This document shows, piece after piece, positions 1-9,341 of a DNA stretch of 64,000 nucleotides (the stretch's first letter is position 1; each line of letters begins with the position of its first letter). The stretch is from Pseudomonas sp. NKUCC02_KPG (GTDB lineage: Bacteria; Pseudomonadota; Gammaproteobacteria; Pseudomonadales; Pseudomonadaceae). The position numbers and the translations under genes were made by a program. The stretch covers positions 1-64,000 of the forward strand of contig NZ_JAHKRC010000009.1 of the NCBI RefSeq assembly GCF_019345465.1, written 5' to 3'. Under the pieces are notes generated by a model. That model did not search any database, had not been told where the DNA came from, and saw only the letters and a program-made list of their open reading frames with translations.

Positions 1-50
1 GTGGGAGCGGGCTTGCTCGCGATGGCATCGCGAGCAAGCCCGCTCCCACA
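1..50. repeat. REP-like inverted repeat, family A
   Basis: Near-perfect palindrome with arms starting GTGGGAGCGGGCTTG and ending CAAGCCCGCTCCCAC, joined by a very short loop. It is the compact form of the family A element that recurs seven more times in the window. What lies to its left is outside the window. Confidence 0.9.
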
Positions 51-139
51 TTTACACTCGCGTATTCAGAGTTGAGATCATCCAGGGAATCACGGTGTAT
101 CATGTCGCGCAAACGCCCCAGCCGTGACGACGCCCGCCG

Positions 140-1276
140 ATGCCTGATGTAGCCAGCTCCGACTTCCCGCTAGAACTGACCGCCACGTTTGCGGCCGTTC
201 AGCAGCATTTTCGCCAGGTCATTGTGCCGCTCTGGCAAGGCCCCGGCTGGAATGCCGAACTGGCGCTGCCCTACGAGGCACTCAGCCCTGAACATCGGCC
301 GCTGCCACCCCAGCGCTATCGCGCCATGGCCTGTGCGCGGCAACTGTACCTGTTCGCCAGCCTGATCGATGACCCGGCTTTCCCCGACGCCACTGAGCGC
401 GCCGCGGCGCTGTTCCGCTCGCTGCACCAGCATTTTCACGATGCCGAACACGGTGGCTGGTTCTACAGCATCGACCCTGACGGCGCGCCGCTGGATCAAC
501 GCAAAGACCTCTACACCCACGCCTTTATCATCTTCGCGTGCGCCCATTACTGGGCCAAAGTGCGCGAGCCGCTGGTGGAGTCGGCGCTCAATGGGGCGCT
601 GGAGGTGGTGGCCGAACGCTTCAGTGATGGCAACGGCCTGTACGAAGCCAGCCTGGATCGCGACTGGACTTCACTGAACACCGGCCCCCTGCAAAACCCG
701 TTGATGCACTTGGCTGAAGCCTTTCTGGCCACCCTGTCGGTGCGCGACGATGCTCCCGTGCATGGCGCACTGCTCGCACTCGCCGATGCCATGCAGCAGC
801 GCTTTATCGAGCCTGTGCATAACGTCATGCTCGAAAAACCGCGCGGGGCTGTGGATAACTGGTTTGAGCCGGGCCATCAGTTTGAGTGGTTCTTTTTGCT
901 GCAGTCTTCACCACTGCTGCGCCAGACACCGCTGCACGGGTCACTGGATCGTGCTTTCGGCTTTGCCGAGCAGGTGGGCGTCGACCCGCAGAGTGGCGCG
1001 GTCTGCGGCATGCTGGCCCCCGATGGCAGCCTGCGTGATGGCACCCAGCGCATCTGGGCGCAAGCCGAATACCTGCGTGCCCTGACCTTGCGCTCCGACA
1101 GCCAGCCACGTCTGCAACGCCAGTTGCTGGCGCTGCAACAGCACTTTTTACATGCCGGTGGCTGGTACGAATGCCGGGATGGCGCAGGGAATGTCAGCCG
1201 CGAAGACATGCCGTCGACCACGCCGTATCACCTGGCGACGTGCTACAGCGGGTTGGCGCAGTACTTTAATAACTGA
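140..1276 (+). CDS. AGE family epimerase/isomerase (N-acylglucosamine 2-epimerase fold)
   Basis: 378 residues, the usual length for the AGE family of (alpha/alpha)6-barrel sugar epimerases and isomerases. Conserved-looking stretches include the RYRAMACARQLYLFA segment near residue 60, DLYTHAFIIFACAHY near 123, and W-F-EPGHQFEW near 240, where family members place catalytic histidines. It is probably a cytoplasmic aldose-ketose isomerase or 2-epimerase acting on a free hexose such as mannose, but the substrate cannot be read from sequence. No strong ribosome-binding site precedes the ATG, so the start is uncertain. The gene stands alone, converging on the leftward cation transporter gene 30 bases further on. 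Confidence 0.85.
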   Translation: MPDVASSDFPLELTATFAAVQQHFRQVIVPLWQGPGWNAELALPYEALSPEHRPLPPQRYRAMACARQLYLFASLIDDPAFPDATERAAALFRSLHQHFHDAEHGGWFYSIDPDGAPLDQRKDLYTHAFIIFACAHYWAKVREPLVESALNGALEVVAERFSDGNGLYEASLDRDWTSLNTGPLQNPLMHLAEAFLATLSVRDDAPVHGALLALADAMQQRFIEPVHNVMLEKPRGAVDNWFEPGHQFEWFFLLQSSPLLRQTPLHGSLDRAFGFAEQVGVDPQSGAVCGMLAPDGSLRDGTQRIWAQAEYLRALTLRSDSQPRLQRQLLALQQHFLHAGGWYECRDGAGNVSREDMPSTTPYHLATCYSGLAQYFNN

Positions 1277-1306
1277 CGCCTCCCACAAAAACTCACTGGC
1301 CTTGGG

Positions 1307-2212
1307 TTACGCAATCCACTTGCGATCCCCGGTAAAGCTGATGGTCAGCCAGCGGGCACTGTCAGCAGCCCCCAGTAGCTCGGATATTTCTTCGCGCAAC
1401 GCATCGAGTGTCTTCACGCTGGTCAGTGGATAACCCGCTGGCAGCACGATATGAATCTCGATAAATCGCGCCCGTCCATGCTTCTGCACGTAGGTTTTGT
1501 AGCCTTCAAACCCATGGCGTGCCGACATGTCTTCGAGCACGTCGCGTACCTTGTCGTCGAGTCTGTCCGGGGCTATCCCCAGGACGTCACGCAAGGCCGG
1601 CTTGAGGATCTTGAACGCCGGGGCCAGCATGCTCAGGGCCAGCAAAATCAGGATTGCCGGGTCAACGTAGGCCGCCCACTGTGCATAACCATGCTGCTTG
1701 AGCACCAGCGCCGTGACGAAACTTATCAACAGCCCCACCGACAGCATGGCGTCCACCAGCCAGCTGATGTTGTCGAACTGGATCAGGGTGGACTTGAGCT
1801 TGCGGTTTTTGCGCCGCACCCAGAAGTAGTACGCAAATTCGATCACGGTAAACACCGCTGCGTAGACAATCACCATCCCCAGTTCGATGTCGCGCCCGCC
1901 ATTGATGATGCCGAACACACCGTTCAGAAAGGCATAGATCGCAATCAACAGCAGGAAGCTGCCTTCGATCAGCAGCACCATGGGCTCCAGGTGCCAGAAG
2001 CCGAACTGGAAACGCTGGTTGCTTTCCTTGGCGATCAGCTGCGCCGTAATCAGCATCAGTACTTTGATAAAGGTGGCGATCAAAGAGAAGAATCCATCGA
2101 ACATGATGGATTCAGAACCCGAAATAAAACCCGTCGCAATGCCCGCAATGGCCACCGCGAACATTAATACAGTCGATTGTTTGAGCAGTTTCTGCTCACC
2201 ACGGTTACTCAC
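1307..2212 (-). CDS. CDF family cation efflux transporter
   Basis: 301-residue inner-membrane protein with about six hydrophobic segments in the first 210 residues and a soluble C-terminal domain of about 85 residues, the cation diffusion facilitator layout. Acidic and polar residues of the type that bind metal are visible in the second and fifth helices (MFDGFFSL, and DNISWLVDAMLS with two aspartates). Such proteins export divalent metals such as zinc, iron or manganese in exchange for protons. The histidine-rich cytoplasmic loop typical of zinc-specific members is missing, so metal specificity is open. A single gene; the neighbouring SDR gene is 73 bases upstream on the same strand. Confidence 0.88.
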   Translation of the reverse strand: MSNRGEQKLLKQSTVLMFAVAIAGIATGFISGSESIMFDGFFSLIATFIKVLMLITAQLIAKESNQRFQFGFWHLEPMVLLIEGSFLLLIAIYAFLNGVFGIINGGRDIELGMVIVYAAVFTVIEFAYYFWVRRKNRKLKSTLIQFDNISWLVDAMLSVGLLISFVTALVLKQHGYAQWAAYVDPAILILLALSMLAPAFKILKPALRDVLGIAPDRLDDKVRDVLEDMSARHGFEGYKTYVQKHGRARFIEIHIVLPAGYPLTSVKTLDALREEISELLGAADSARWLTISFTGDRKWIA

Positions 2213-2285
2213 AAAAACTCCTTTTCAGCCCGATTGAATGCGACCCCCTCAGGAGGTCGCAGGTGGGCTGCCAGGCGTGAGTTTA

Positions 2286-3050
2286 CTACTTGGCGTGGCG
2301 CTCGATCGCAAAACCGCTCCAGGACTGCGTGACGGGCATCAGCTCAAGGCGGTTGATGTTGATGTGGGCCGGGGTGTTGAGCACCCAGAAAATGGTCTCG
2401 GCGATGTCCTGGGGCTGAATCGGCTCAGCACCCTGGTAGGTCGCATCGTAACGTTCCTTGTCGCCACCGAAGCGCACCATGGAGAACTCGCTCTCGCACA
2501 GGCCTGGCTCTACGTTGCTGACCCGCACACCCGTGCCCTGCAAGTCGCAACGCAGGTTCAGGGAGAACTGTTTGACGAAGGCCTTGGTGCCGCCATACAC
2601 GTGGCTGCCAGGGTACGGGTAGCTGCCGGCGATGGAACCCAGGTTGACGATCCCGGCACCGCGGCCGTAGGCGATCAGTCGTGGCAGCAGCAGGCGGGTG
2701 GTGTAGAGCAGGCCCTTGATGTTGGTGTCGACCATGGTTTCCCAGTCGTCGAGGTCACACTTGGGCGCCGGGTCGGTGCCCAGGGCCAGGCCCGCATTGT
2801 TGATAAGCCCGCGCAACTTGCTGAACGAAGGCGGCAGATCGGCAATCGCGGCTTCCATCGCGACACGGTCACGCACGTCCACCACCAGGCCGTGGACCTC
2901 GGTCTGCTTGGACAACTCTTCGCACAGGGCTTTCAATCGATCTTCGCGCCGACCCGTCAGCACCAGTTTCCAGCCTGCTTGTGCAAACTTGCGCGCACAC
3001 GCCTCACCAAATCCGGAAGTCGCGCCCGTAATAAACAGGGTGGAAGTCAT
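2286..3050 (-). CDS. SDR family NADP-dependent oxidoreductase, YdfG-like
   Basis: 254 residues from the chosen ATG at 3050, which has GGAG seven bases upstream; a longer reading frame from 3143 has no such support. Classical short-chain dehydrogenase: cofactor motif TGATSGFG at residues 7-14, NNAG near 90, and catalytic Ser-Tyr-Lys as GSIAGS and YGGTK near 140-160. The TGRRE sequence after the second strand favours NADP(H). It resembles the YdfG group that oxidises 3-hydroxy acids or L-allo-threonine and reduces malonic semialdehyde. It sits beside no pathway partner, so the physiological substrate is inferred only from family. Confidence 0.87.
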   Translation of the reverse strand: MTSTLFITGATSGFGEACARKFAQAGWKLVLTGRREDRLKALCEELSKQTEVHGLVVDVRDRVAMEAAIADLPPSFSKLRGLINNAGLALGTDPAPKCDLDDWETMVDTNIKGLLYTTRLLLPRLIAYGRGAGIVNLGSIAGSYPYPGSHVYGGTKAFVKQFSLNLRCDLQGTGVRVSNVEPGLCESEFSMVRFGGDKERYDATYQGAEPIQPQDIAETIFWVLNTPAHININRLELMPVTQSWSGFAIERHAK

Positions 3051-3763
3051 CGTGTTCTCCTTGGCTGGCGGGCATCGGCCGCCGTTGAATTGGACGTTGA
3101 GCAGAATGCCCCGGCTGACGTTCAGCGGCAACCCATCGCGCATTCAGGTCGAAGCTGTACAAAAAACGATCAGTCGCCGGTAAGCCACTGTGCATAAGGG
3201 CTGGAGCCATATGCACTCACCTTATCCACAGGCCCGTCCACAGTCTTTGGGTGTAAGTCGAAAATACTCAAAGCCACAGTCCACAAGGGATAGAGCACAG
3301 GAAAAGGTGTTTTTGACTTGACCTGGACACGCCCCACATGCAGGCGCCCCAAAAAGGTGCAACCCAGGGAAACCCTGCAGATAGCCAGAGGCCAGTAATT
3401 ACACCGCCTAGCGCATTCTTTCCAGAGTTTAACCACAGACTTATCCACAGGTTAGTCATTATTTTCGGTCGCTCTTTATGACCAAACAAACCTGTTGACA
3501 AATCACCTGGGGAGCCAGGCAAAAAGCACTGATCAAAAAACAACCACATCTCTACAGGCCTTGTAAATAAAGGCCTACAGCCAACTACTCCCACGTTACC
3601 CACAGCCACCTCCACAGCAAACGGGGACAAGTCAAAATGATGACAAAACAGGGGATTACAGCGGCTTTATGTCGCGGTTTCACAGAGTTGAAATATTGTT
3701 TTCCACAATTTGGGGCGGGGGTTGTACGGGAAGGAAATTGTCTGACAAAGAGACACTCTCACC
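3051..3763. other. Gene-free stretch with clustered DnaA-box-like sites
   Basis: About 700 bases with no convincing gene on either strand. On the + strand it holds two exact DnaA boxes, TTATCCACA at 3222-3230 and 3441-3449, and two one-mismatch forms, TTACCCACA at 3596-3604 and TTTTCCACA at 3699-3707. All point the same way. Partial forms (GTCCACAG, AACCACAG, CTCCACAG) occur between them, and a hairpin with arms AGGCCTT/AAGGCCT sits at 3556-3576. No dnaA, dnaN, gyrB or rpmH lies nearby, so it is not the chromosomal origin as usually arranged. A DnaA-binding or titrating locus is an inference. Confidence 0.55.
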
Positions 3764-3862
3764 CCCCGTAGTCGCTGCCGAGGAACGATGGCTGCGAGCC
3801 TCTTGATCGTGCCGGCGGAATCAAAAGCTCGCAGCCTTCGTTCCTCGGCAGCGACTACGGGG
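3764..3862. repeat. Inverted repeat, family B variant, after livF
   Basis: Arms of about 25 bases beginning CCCCGTAGTCGCTGCCGAGG and the matching inverse, around a loop of about 45 bases. It lies 13 bases past the livF stop codon and so forms the 3' end of the liv transcript. The arm interior reads GAGGAACGA rather than the CAGGCTGCGA of the other family B copies, a divergent subtype. Confidence 0.85.
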
Positions 3863-3875
3863 TCATGTCTTTCGG

Positions 3876-4592
3876 CTAGTGCCCGCCCAAGTACGCATTG
3901 CGCACTTCTTCATTACTCAGCAGCTCCTTGCCGGTGCCGGTCAGGCGGATTTCACCGTTGACCATTACATAGGCGCGATCGGACAACCGCAGGGCGTGGT
4001 TGGCGTTCTGCTCGACCAGGAAGATGGTCATACCCGTTGTGGCCAGTTCGCGCAGGGTGGCAAAAATCTGTTTCACCACGATGGGCGCCAACCCCAGGCT
4101 GGGCTCATCCAGTAATAACAACTTGGGACGGCTCATCAGTGCCCGGGCGATCGCAAGCATTTGCTGCTCGCCGCCCGACATGGTCATGGCCCGCTGGTTA
4201 CGCCGCTCCTTGAGCCTGGGAAACAACTCGAACATGCGCTGCATGTCTTCGTCGGCATGCTTGTCGCCAATGGGGATGGTGCCCATCAGCAGGTTTTCTT
4301 CCACAGACATGTCCGGAAACACGCGACGGCCTTCGGGCGACTGGGCGATGCCGTTGGAGGCAATGTAGTGCGAGGACTTGTGAGTGATGTCCACGCCCTG
4401 GTAGATGATTTGCCCGCCGCTGGCACGGGGCTGGCCAAAAATCGACATCAGCAGCGTGGATTTGCCCGCGCCGTTGGAGCCGATCAGGCTCACGGTCTCG
4501 CCCTCTTCAATATGCATCGACACTTTTTTCAACGCCTGGATCGGCCCGTAGTGAACGTCCAGTTCCTTGAGTTCGAGGATCGTGCTCGTCAT
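3876..4592 (-). CDS. braG: Branched-chain amino acid ABC transporter ATP-binding protein LivF/BraG
   Basis: 238 residues with Walker A GSNGAGKST near residue 38, signature MSGGEQQM near 138, and Walker B LLLLDEPSLGLAP near 158. This is the LivF-type ATPase, which together with LivG powers import of leucine, isoleucine and valine through the LivHM channel. Its ATG overlaps the livG stop by four bases (ATGA), so it is translationally coupled. It is the last gene of a five-gene leftward operon, closed by an inverted repeat 13 bases downstream. Confidence 0.95.
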   Translation of the reverse strand: MTSTILELKELDVHYGPIQALKKVSMHIEEGETVSLIGSNGAGKSTLLMSIFGQPRASGGQIIYQGVDITHKSSHYIASNGIAQSPEGRRVFPDMSVEENLLMGTIPIGDKHADEDMQRMFELFPRLKERRNQRAMTMSGGEQQMLAIARALMSRPKLLLLDEPSLGLAPIVVKQIFATLRELATTGMTIFLVEQNANHALRLSDRAYVMVNGEIRLTGTGKELLSNEEVRNAYLGGH

Positions 4593-5479
4593 ATCAGCTC
4601 CTCTTCGTCTGCGCCGAGATAGGCAGCAATCACTTTCGGGTCGTTACGAATAGCGTCAGGCCCGCCTTCGGCAATCACGTTCCCGTGGTCGAGCACCACG
4701 ATGTGATCGGAAATACTCATGACCATGCCCATGTCGTGCTCGATCAGCACCACGGTCAGGTCGTGTTCGTCGCGCAACAGGCGAATCATTGCGCTCAACG
4801 CTTCGGTTTCCTGCGGGTTGAGGCCAGCCGCCGGTTCATCGAGACAGATGATTTGCGGGCGGGTACACATGGCCCGCGCAATCTCCAGCCGCCGCTGCTG
4901 ACCGTAGGACAACTCGCCAGCCAAACGGTTGGCGCAGTCCACCAGATCGACCACCTCCAGCCAGTAGAACGCGTGGTCCAGCGCATCGCTTTCGGCCTTG
5001 CGATAGCCCTTGGTGTTGAGGATACCGGCGAGCATGCTGCGGTTGACCCACATGTGCTGGGCCACCAGCAGGTTTTCCAGCACCGACATTTCCTTGAACA
5101 GGCGAATGTTCTGAAAGGTGCGGGCCAGACCTGAGCGGTTGACCAGATGAGTACCACCGAACATTTTGTAGTACAGACGACTGGCGAACGCCTTGGGCGA
5201 TACGAAGTCAGTCAACTTGAACGGCTCGCCCAACAACTTGATGACGTTGGTGCGTGTGCCTCGGGCATTGAGTTCGATCTTGCCGCCACTGGCCTTGTAG
5301 AACCCGGTCAGGCAGTTGAACACGGTGGTTTTACCGGCACCGTTGGGGCCAATCAGGGCAAAGATCGAGTTGCGTTTGACCTTGAGGCTGACATCGCTCA
5401 GGGCCTTGATCCCGCCAAAGTGCATCATCAGTTTATCGACCGAGAGCACAACGTCGTCATTCAGAGTGGGTTCGTTCAT
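4589..5479 (-). CDS. braF: Branched-chain amino acid ABC transporter ATP-binding protein LivG/BraF
   Basis: 296 residues, with Walker A GPNGAGKTT near residue 43, signature LSYGQQRRLEIARA near 190 and Walker B IICLDEPAAGLNP. It is longer than the usual 255-residue LivG because of an extra stretch between Walker A and the LARTFQ Q-loop at about residues 72-112, a feature I associate with pseudomonad and enteric LivG proteins. The start overlaps the livM stop by four bases. It works with LivF as the heterodimeric ATPase of the permease. Confidence 0.95.
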   Translation of the reverse strand: MNEPTLNDDVVLSVDKLMMHFGGIKALSDVSLKVKRNSIFALIGPNGAGKTTVFNCLTGFYKASGGKIELNARGTRTNVIKLLGEPFKLTDFVSPKAFASRLYYKMFGGTHLVNRSGLARTFQNIRLFKEMSVLENLLVAQHMWVNRSMLAGILNTKGYRKAESDALDHAFYWLEVVDLVDCANRLAGELSYGQQRRLEIARAMCTRPQIICLDEPAAGLNPQETEALSAMIRLLRDEHDLTVVLIEHDMGMVMSISDHIVVLDHGNVIAEGGPDAIRNDPKVIAAYLGADEEELI

Positions 5480-6759
5480 GGCGCAACCCCCTTGCGTGGT
5501 GTGACCCCGACACGGCTGATGCGGATCAGGCCCCGCGGTCGCCAGATCATCATCAACACCATCAATACACCAAACAGCAGCACCCGGTATTCGGCAAAGC
5601 TGCGCAGCAGTTCAGGTGCCACGGTCAGCACGAACGCAGCGATCACCACGCCCACCGTCGAGCCCATGCCGCCGAGCACCACAATGGCGAGGATCAGTGC
5701 CGACTCGAAAAAGGTAAACGAGGACGGGTTTACAAAACCCTGATAACTGGCAAAGAACACCCCGGCAAGACCTGCAGTGGAAGCACCGATGGTGAACGCC
5801 GAGAGTTTGACCAGCACGTGGTTCAGGCCCATGGAGCGACAGGCGATTTCGTCTTCGCGCAGCGCTTCCCAGGCACGGCCAATCGGCATGCGTGTCAGGC
5901 GGTGCTTGATGTACAGCACCAGCAGCACCACCAGAAACAGCACGATGTAGATAAACAGGAATTTGATATTGGGGTTGTAGTCCAGGCCGAAAAACTGGTG
6001 GAACGGCACCCCGCCCTCTTTGGCTACGCGGCCAAACTCCAGCCCGAGAAACGTCGGTGAAGGCACCGGCATACCGTTGGGCCCACCGGTAAACGACAGC
6101 CAATTATTGAGGATCAGGCGAATGATTTCACCAAAACCCAGGGTCACGATGGCCAGGTAATCCCCATGCATTCGCAATACCGGAAACCCGAGAATGCACC
6201 CCGCCATCGCCGCCGCAATGGCCGCCAGCGGCAGCACCGACCAGAAGCCCAGTCCCAGGTACTGATAACCCAGCGCCAGGCCATAAGCACCGATGGCGTA
6301 GAAGGCCACGTACCCCAGGTCAAGCAAGCCCGCCAACCCGACCACGATGTTCAGCCCAAGGCCGAGCAGCACGTAGATCAGGCCGAGGATGACCACGGTC
6401 AGGATGTACTTGTTGGCAAAAAACGGGAACACGATGGCAATCACGATCAGCAGTGGCACGATCCAGCGCAGCCGCGATTTGTAATCGGGTGGCAGCACGT
6501 GTACGCCAGAACCACTGGACTCAAAGCTCTGAAGGATCTTCAAACCCTTGGACGTTTGCAGGAACAGGCTCAGGACAAACCGCCCCACCATCACAATCGC
6601 CACCAGCCAGCCAACACGCGCTGGCTGCAGGTTAAAGCTATAGCCGTCGAGCACAACCCCCACGATCGGTCCGAACACAATCAATGAAATCAACCCGGCA
6701 AGGATCGAATCGATAACGCTTTTTTTGATATCAATCGGTTTGTTAATGGCTGCAGACAT
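5476..6759 (-). CDS. braE: Branched-chain amino acid ABC transporter permease LivM/BraE
   Basis: 427-residue inner-membrane permease. An N-terminal part of roughly 100 residues with extra hydrophobic segments precedes the LivM core, which begins at about residue 120 with repeated hydrophobic helices. The ABC-coupling loop reads EALREDEIACRSMGLN near residue 295, where it meets the ATPases. It pairs with LivH two bases upstream to form the membrane channel. The family's N-terminal extension is normal for proteobacterial LivM. Confidence 0.95.
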   Translation of the reverse strand: MSAAINKPIDIKKSVIDSILAGLISLIVFGPIVGVVLDGYSFNLQPARVGWLVAIVMVGRFVLSLFLQTSKGLKILQSFESSGSGVHVLPPDYKSRLRWIVPLLIVIAIVFPFFANKYILTVVILGLIYVLLGLGLNIVVGLAGLLDLGYVAFYAIGAYGLALGYQYLGLGFWSVLPLAAIAAAMAGCILGFPVLRMHGDYLAIVTLGFGEIIRLILNNWLSFTGGPNGMPVPSPTFLGLEFGRVAKEGGVPFHQFFGLDYNPNIKFLFIYIVLFLVVLLVLYIKHRLTRMPIGRAWEALREDEIACRSMGLNHVLVKLSAFTIGASTAGLAGVFFASYQGFVNPSSFTFFESALILAIVVLGGMGSTVGVVIAAFVLTVAPELLRSFAEYRVLLFGVLMVLMMIWRPRGLIRISRVGVTPRKGVAP

Positions 6760-6761
6760 AC

Positions 6762-7676
<915 letters not shown>

Positions 7677-7801
7677 AACGCAATCTCACGCACTGGAGCC
7701 TTTGCGCAGACGCAAGCCATCCACGCCGTCAGAGGACAGCTTGGGTGGCAGGGTGTGTGCGACTCCTGGAAAAGAAGACAGGTGGTGCAGATACATTCCC
7801 G

Positions 7802-7829
7802 CCTGATGCCCGCCGAAGCGGACATCAGG
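7802..7829 (-). other. Stable UUCG hairpin between braC and livH
   Basis: On the transcribed strand the 12-base arms CCTGATGTCCGC and GCGGGCATCAGG enclose a UUCG tetraloop, with one G-U pair. There is no following T-run, so it is not an intrinsic terminator. It lies 13 bases past the braC stop and could protect the braC message from 3' exonucleases, as intercistronic hairpins do in other binding-protein operons. Confidence 0.7.
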
Positions 7830-7842
7830 TGAGTGATTCATC

Positions 7843-8979
7843 TCACTTCTGTTTTTCCAGCTGGTGATATTTGCCGTCTTTGTCCCACTGATAAACCACG
7901 TAGTCAGAGACTTTCAGGTCGCCTTTGCCGTCCCAGTTTTTTTCACCCATCACGGTTTTAACCGGGTTGGCCTTGAGCCACTTGGCGGCGTCTTCGCCTT
8001 TGTTGGATTTGGCGCCATTGAAGGCGTCAGCCAGGGCCTGGATCGAGGCGTAGGCGTACAGGGTGTAGCCTTCAGGCTCGGTGCCCGCTTTGCGGAACTC
8101 TTCAACGACCGCCTTGCTGTCCGGGAGCAGGCGCGGGTCGGCGCCGAAGGTCATGTACACGCCATCGACATACTGCGGGCCACCGGCAGTGGCCACCAGT
8201 TCGTCGGTCACGATGCCATCGTCCGACATGAATTTCACATCCTTGAGACCCGCTTCACGCAGTTGGCGGACCAGAGGACCGGCTTCTGGATGCAGACCGC
8301 CGAAGTACACGACATCGGCACCGGCGCCGCGGATTTTTGTAACCAGCGCGCTGAAGTCTTTTTCACCCCGGGTCAGGCCTTCTTCCAGGATGGGTTTCAC
8401 GCCGCGCTTGGTCAGCTGTGCACTGGTGGCATCGGCCAGACCTTTACCGTAGGTGTCCTTGTCGTTGATGACCGCTACTTTCTTGCCCTTGAGCACGTCG
8501 ACAATGTAGTCGCCTGCAACGATGCCTTGCTGGTCATCTCGTCCGCACATACGGAACACCGCATCCAGCCCGCGCTCAGTGACCTGCGGGTTGGTCGAGC
8601 CTGGGGTGATCATGATCACACCCGCATCGGCATACACCTCGGAAGCAGGAATCGTATTCGAGGAGCAGAAGTGACCGACCACACCGATCACTTTGTCCTG
8701 ATCGACCAGGCGGTTGGCCACGGCCACGGCCTGCTTGGGTTCGCAGGCATCGTCGCCGGCAACCAGCTTGATCTTCTCGCCGTTGATCCCGCCCGCCTTG
8801 TTGATTGCATCCGCAGCCGCCTGCGCACCCTTCATGTACTGCTCGCCAAATGCCGCGTTAGCACCCGTCATGGGGCCCGCCACACCGATTTTAAGATCCG
8901 CCTGAACAAACGAAGAGACACCCAGCGCTGCTGCCACGGCGAGGGCCAGAAAACCTTTTTTGTAGAACGTCTGCGACAT
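7843..8979 (-). CDS. braC: Periplasmic branched-chain amino acid-binding protein BraC/LivK
   Basis: 378 residues from the ATG at 8979, which has GGAG upstream; an in-frame extension to 9024 is not needed. A signal peptide of about 27 residues (MSQTFYKKGFLALAVAAALG, then FVQA before DLKIGVAGP) directs it to the periplasm. The two-lobed type I solute-binding fold begins with IGVAGPMTGANAAFGEQ. A pair of cysteines in DDACEP matches the Leu/Ile/Val-binding protein disulfide region. It captures leucine, isoleucine and valine, perhaps alanine and threonine, for LivHMGF. First gene of the operon. Confidence 0.95.
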   Translation of the reverse strand: MSQTFYKKGFLALAVAAALGVSSFVQADLKIGVAGPMTGANAAFGEQYMKGAQAAADAINKAGGINGEKIKLVAGDDACEPKQAVAVANRLVDQDKVIGVVGHFCSSNTIPASEVYADAGVIMITPGSTNPQVTERGLDAVFRMCGRDDQQGIVAGDYIVDVLKGKKVAVINDKDTYGKGLADATSAQLTKRGVKPILEEGLTRGEKDFSALVTKIRGAGADVVYFGGLHPEAGPLVRQLREAGLKDVKFMSDDGIVTDELVATAGGPQYVDGVYMTFGADPRLLPDSKAVVEEFRKAGTEPEGYTLYAYASIQALADAFNGAKSNKGEDAAKWLKANPVKTVMGEKNWDGKGDLKVSDYVVYQWDKDGKYHQLEKQK

Positions 8980-9035
8980 GAGGTGGTGCTCCTGAGGTTT
9001 TATTAGATGGCACTTCGACTTCACTTAAAGCTCAG

Positions 9036-9051
9036 AGCAAGCCGCGTGCCA
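9036..9051 (-). promoter_or_regulatory. Sigma-54 (RpoN) promoter of braC-livHMGF
   Basis: The minus strand reads TGGCACGCGGCTTGCT, an exact match to the TGGCACG-N4-TTGCW consensus with GG and GC ten bases apart. It lies 57 bases upstream of the braC ATG, which places the transcript start near 9025. Confidence 0.8.
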
Positions 9052-9124
9052 TTGGCTTTTTATTCTTGGAAAAGTCGTTCTTTTGTTGTTTTATCGACTG
9101 TTTCGAGCCCATTTTCATTGGGCG

Positions 9125-9224
9125 TGCAACCGTCTAAACCGAGGAAGGTGAAACCGTTAAGTTTTTGCAGGCGCAACCATTCACGACTAACGTTGCAACC
9201 GGGTTGCCCTGCATTGTGCAACCG
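9125..9224. promoter_or_regulatory. Array of GCAACC elements upstream of the sigma-54 promoter
   Basis: Four direct copies of GCAACC begin at 9126, 9173, 9195 and 9218, three of them followed by G, with start-to-start steps of 47, 22 and 23 bases. The third copy belongs to a perfect palindrome GCAACCGGGTTGC at 9195-9207. The array lies about 100-200 bases upstream of the predicted transcript start, the usual place for enhancer-binding-protein sites at sigma-54 promoters. The protein that binds is unknown. Confidence 0.55.
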
Positions 9225-9341
9225 ACCTGTAACCACTTGCGTCACCGAACTGCACACTCTCGGTGCATGACTGCTACAGGCCGCACCACTAAAGGCTAGC
9301 TGCTACGCGGCGAAACGTTGTGCCGTCCGAAAAAAAACCCG

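Noticed and set aside
102..152. 16-residue frame overlapping the start of the epimerase gene, as a leader peptide
   Set aside because: No well-spaced ribosome-binding site and no attenuator-type hairpins.
1451..2167. Long + strand frame opposite the CDF transporter gene, and similar long frames opposite braC, rnr, ygiQ, amiB and purA
   Set aside because: Antisense shadows of genuine genes in GC-rich DNA; their translations are rich in His, Gln and Arg and have no domain pattern.
3268..3630. Minus-strand 120-codon frame in the DnaA-box region
   Set aside because: No ribosome-binding site, odd composition (many Cys, Trp and Phe) and overlap with another frame of equal quality.
3051..3875. Second chromosomal origin
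   Set aside because: DnaA boxes are present, but no dnaA/dnaN/gyrB or rpmH neighbours and no clear AT-rich unwinding region.
9007..9270. 87-codon frame on the + strand upstream of braC
   Set aside because: It overlaps the sigma-54 promoter and the GCAACC array, has no ribosome-binding site and no familiar protein pattern.
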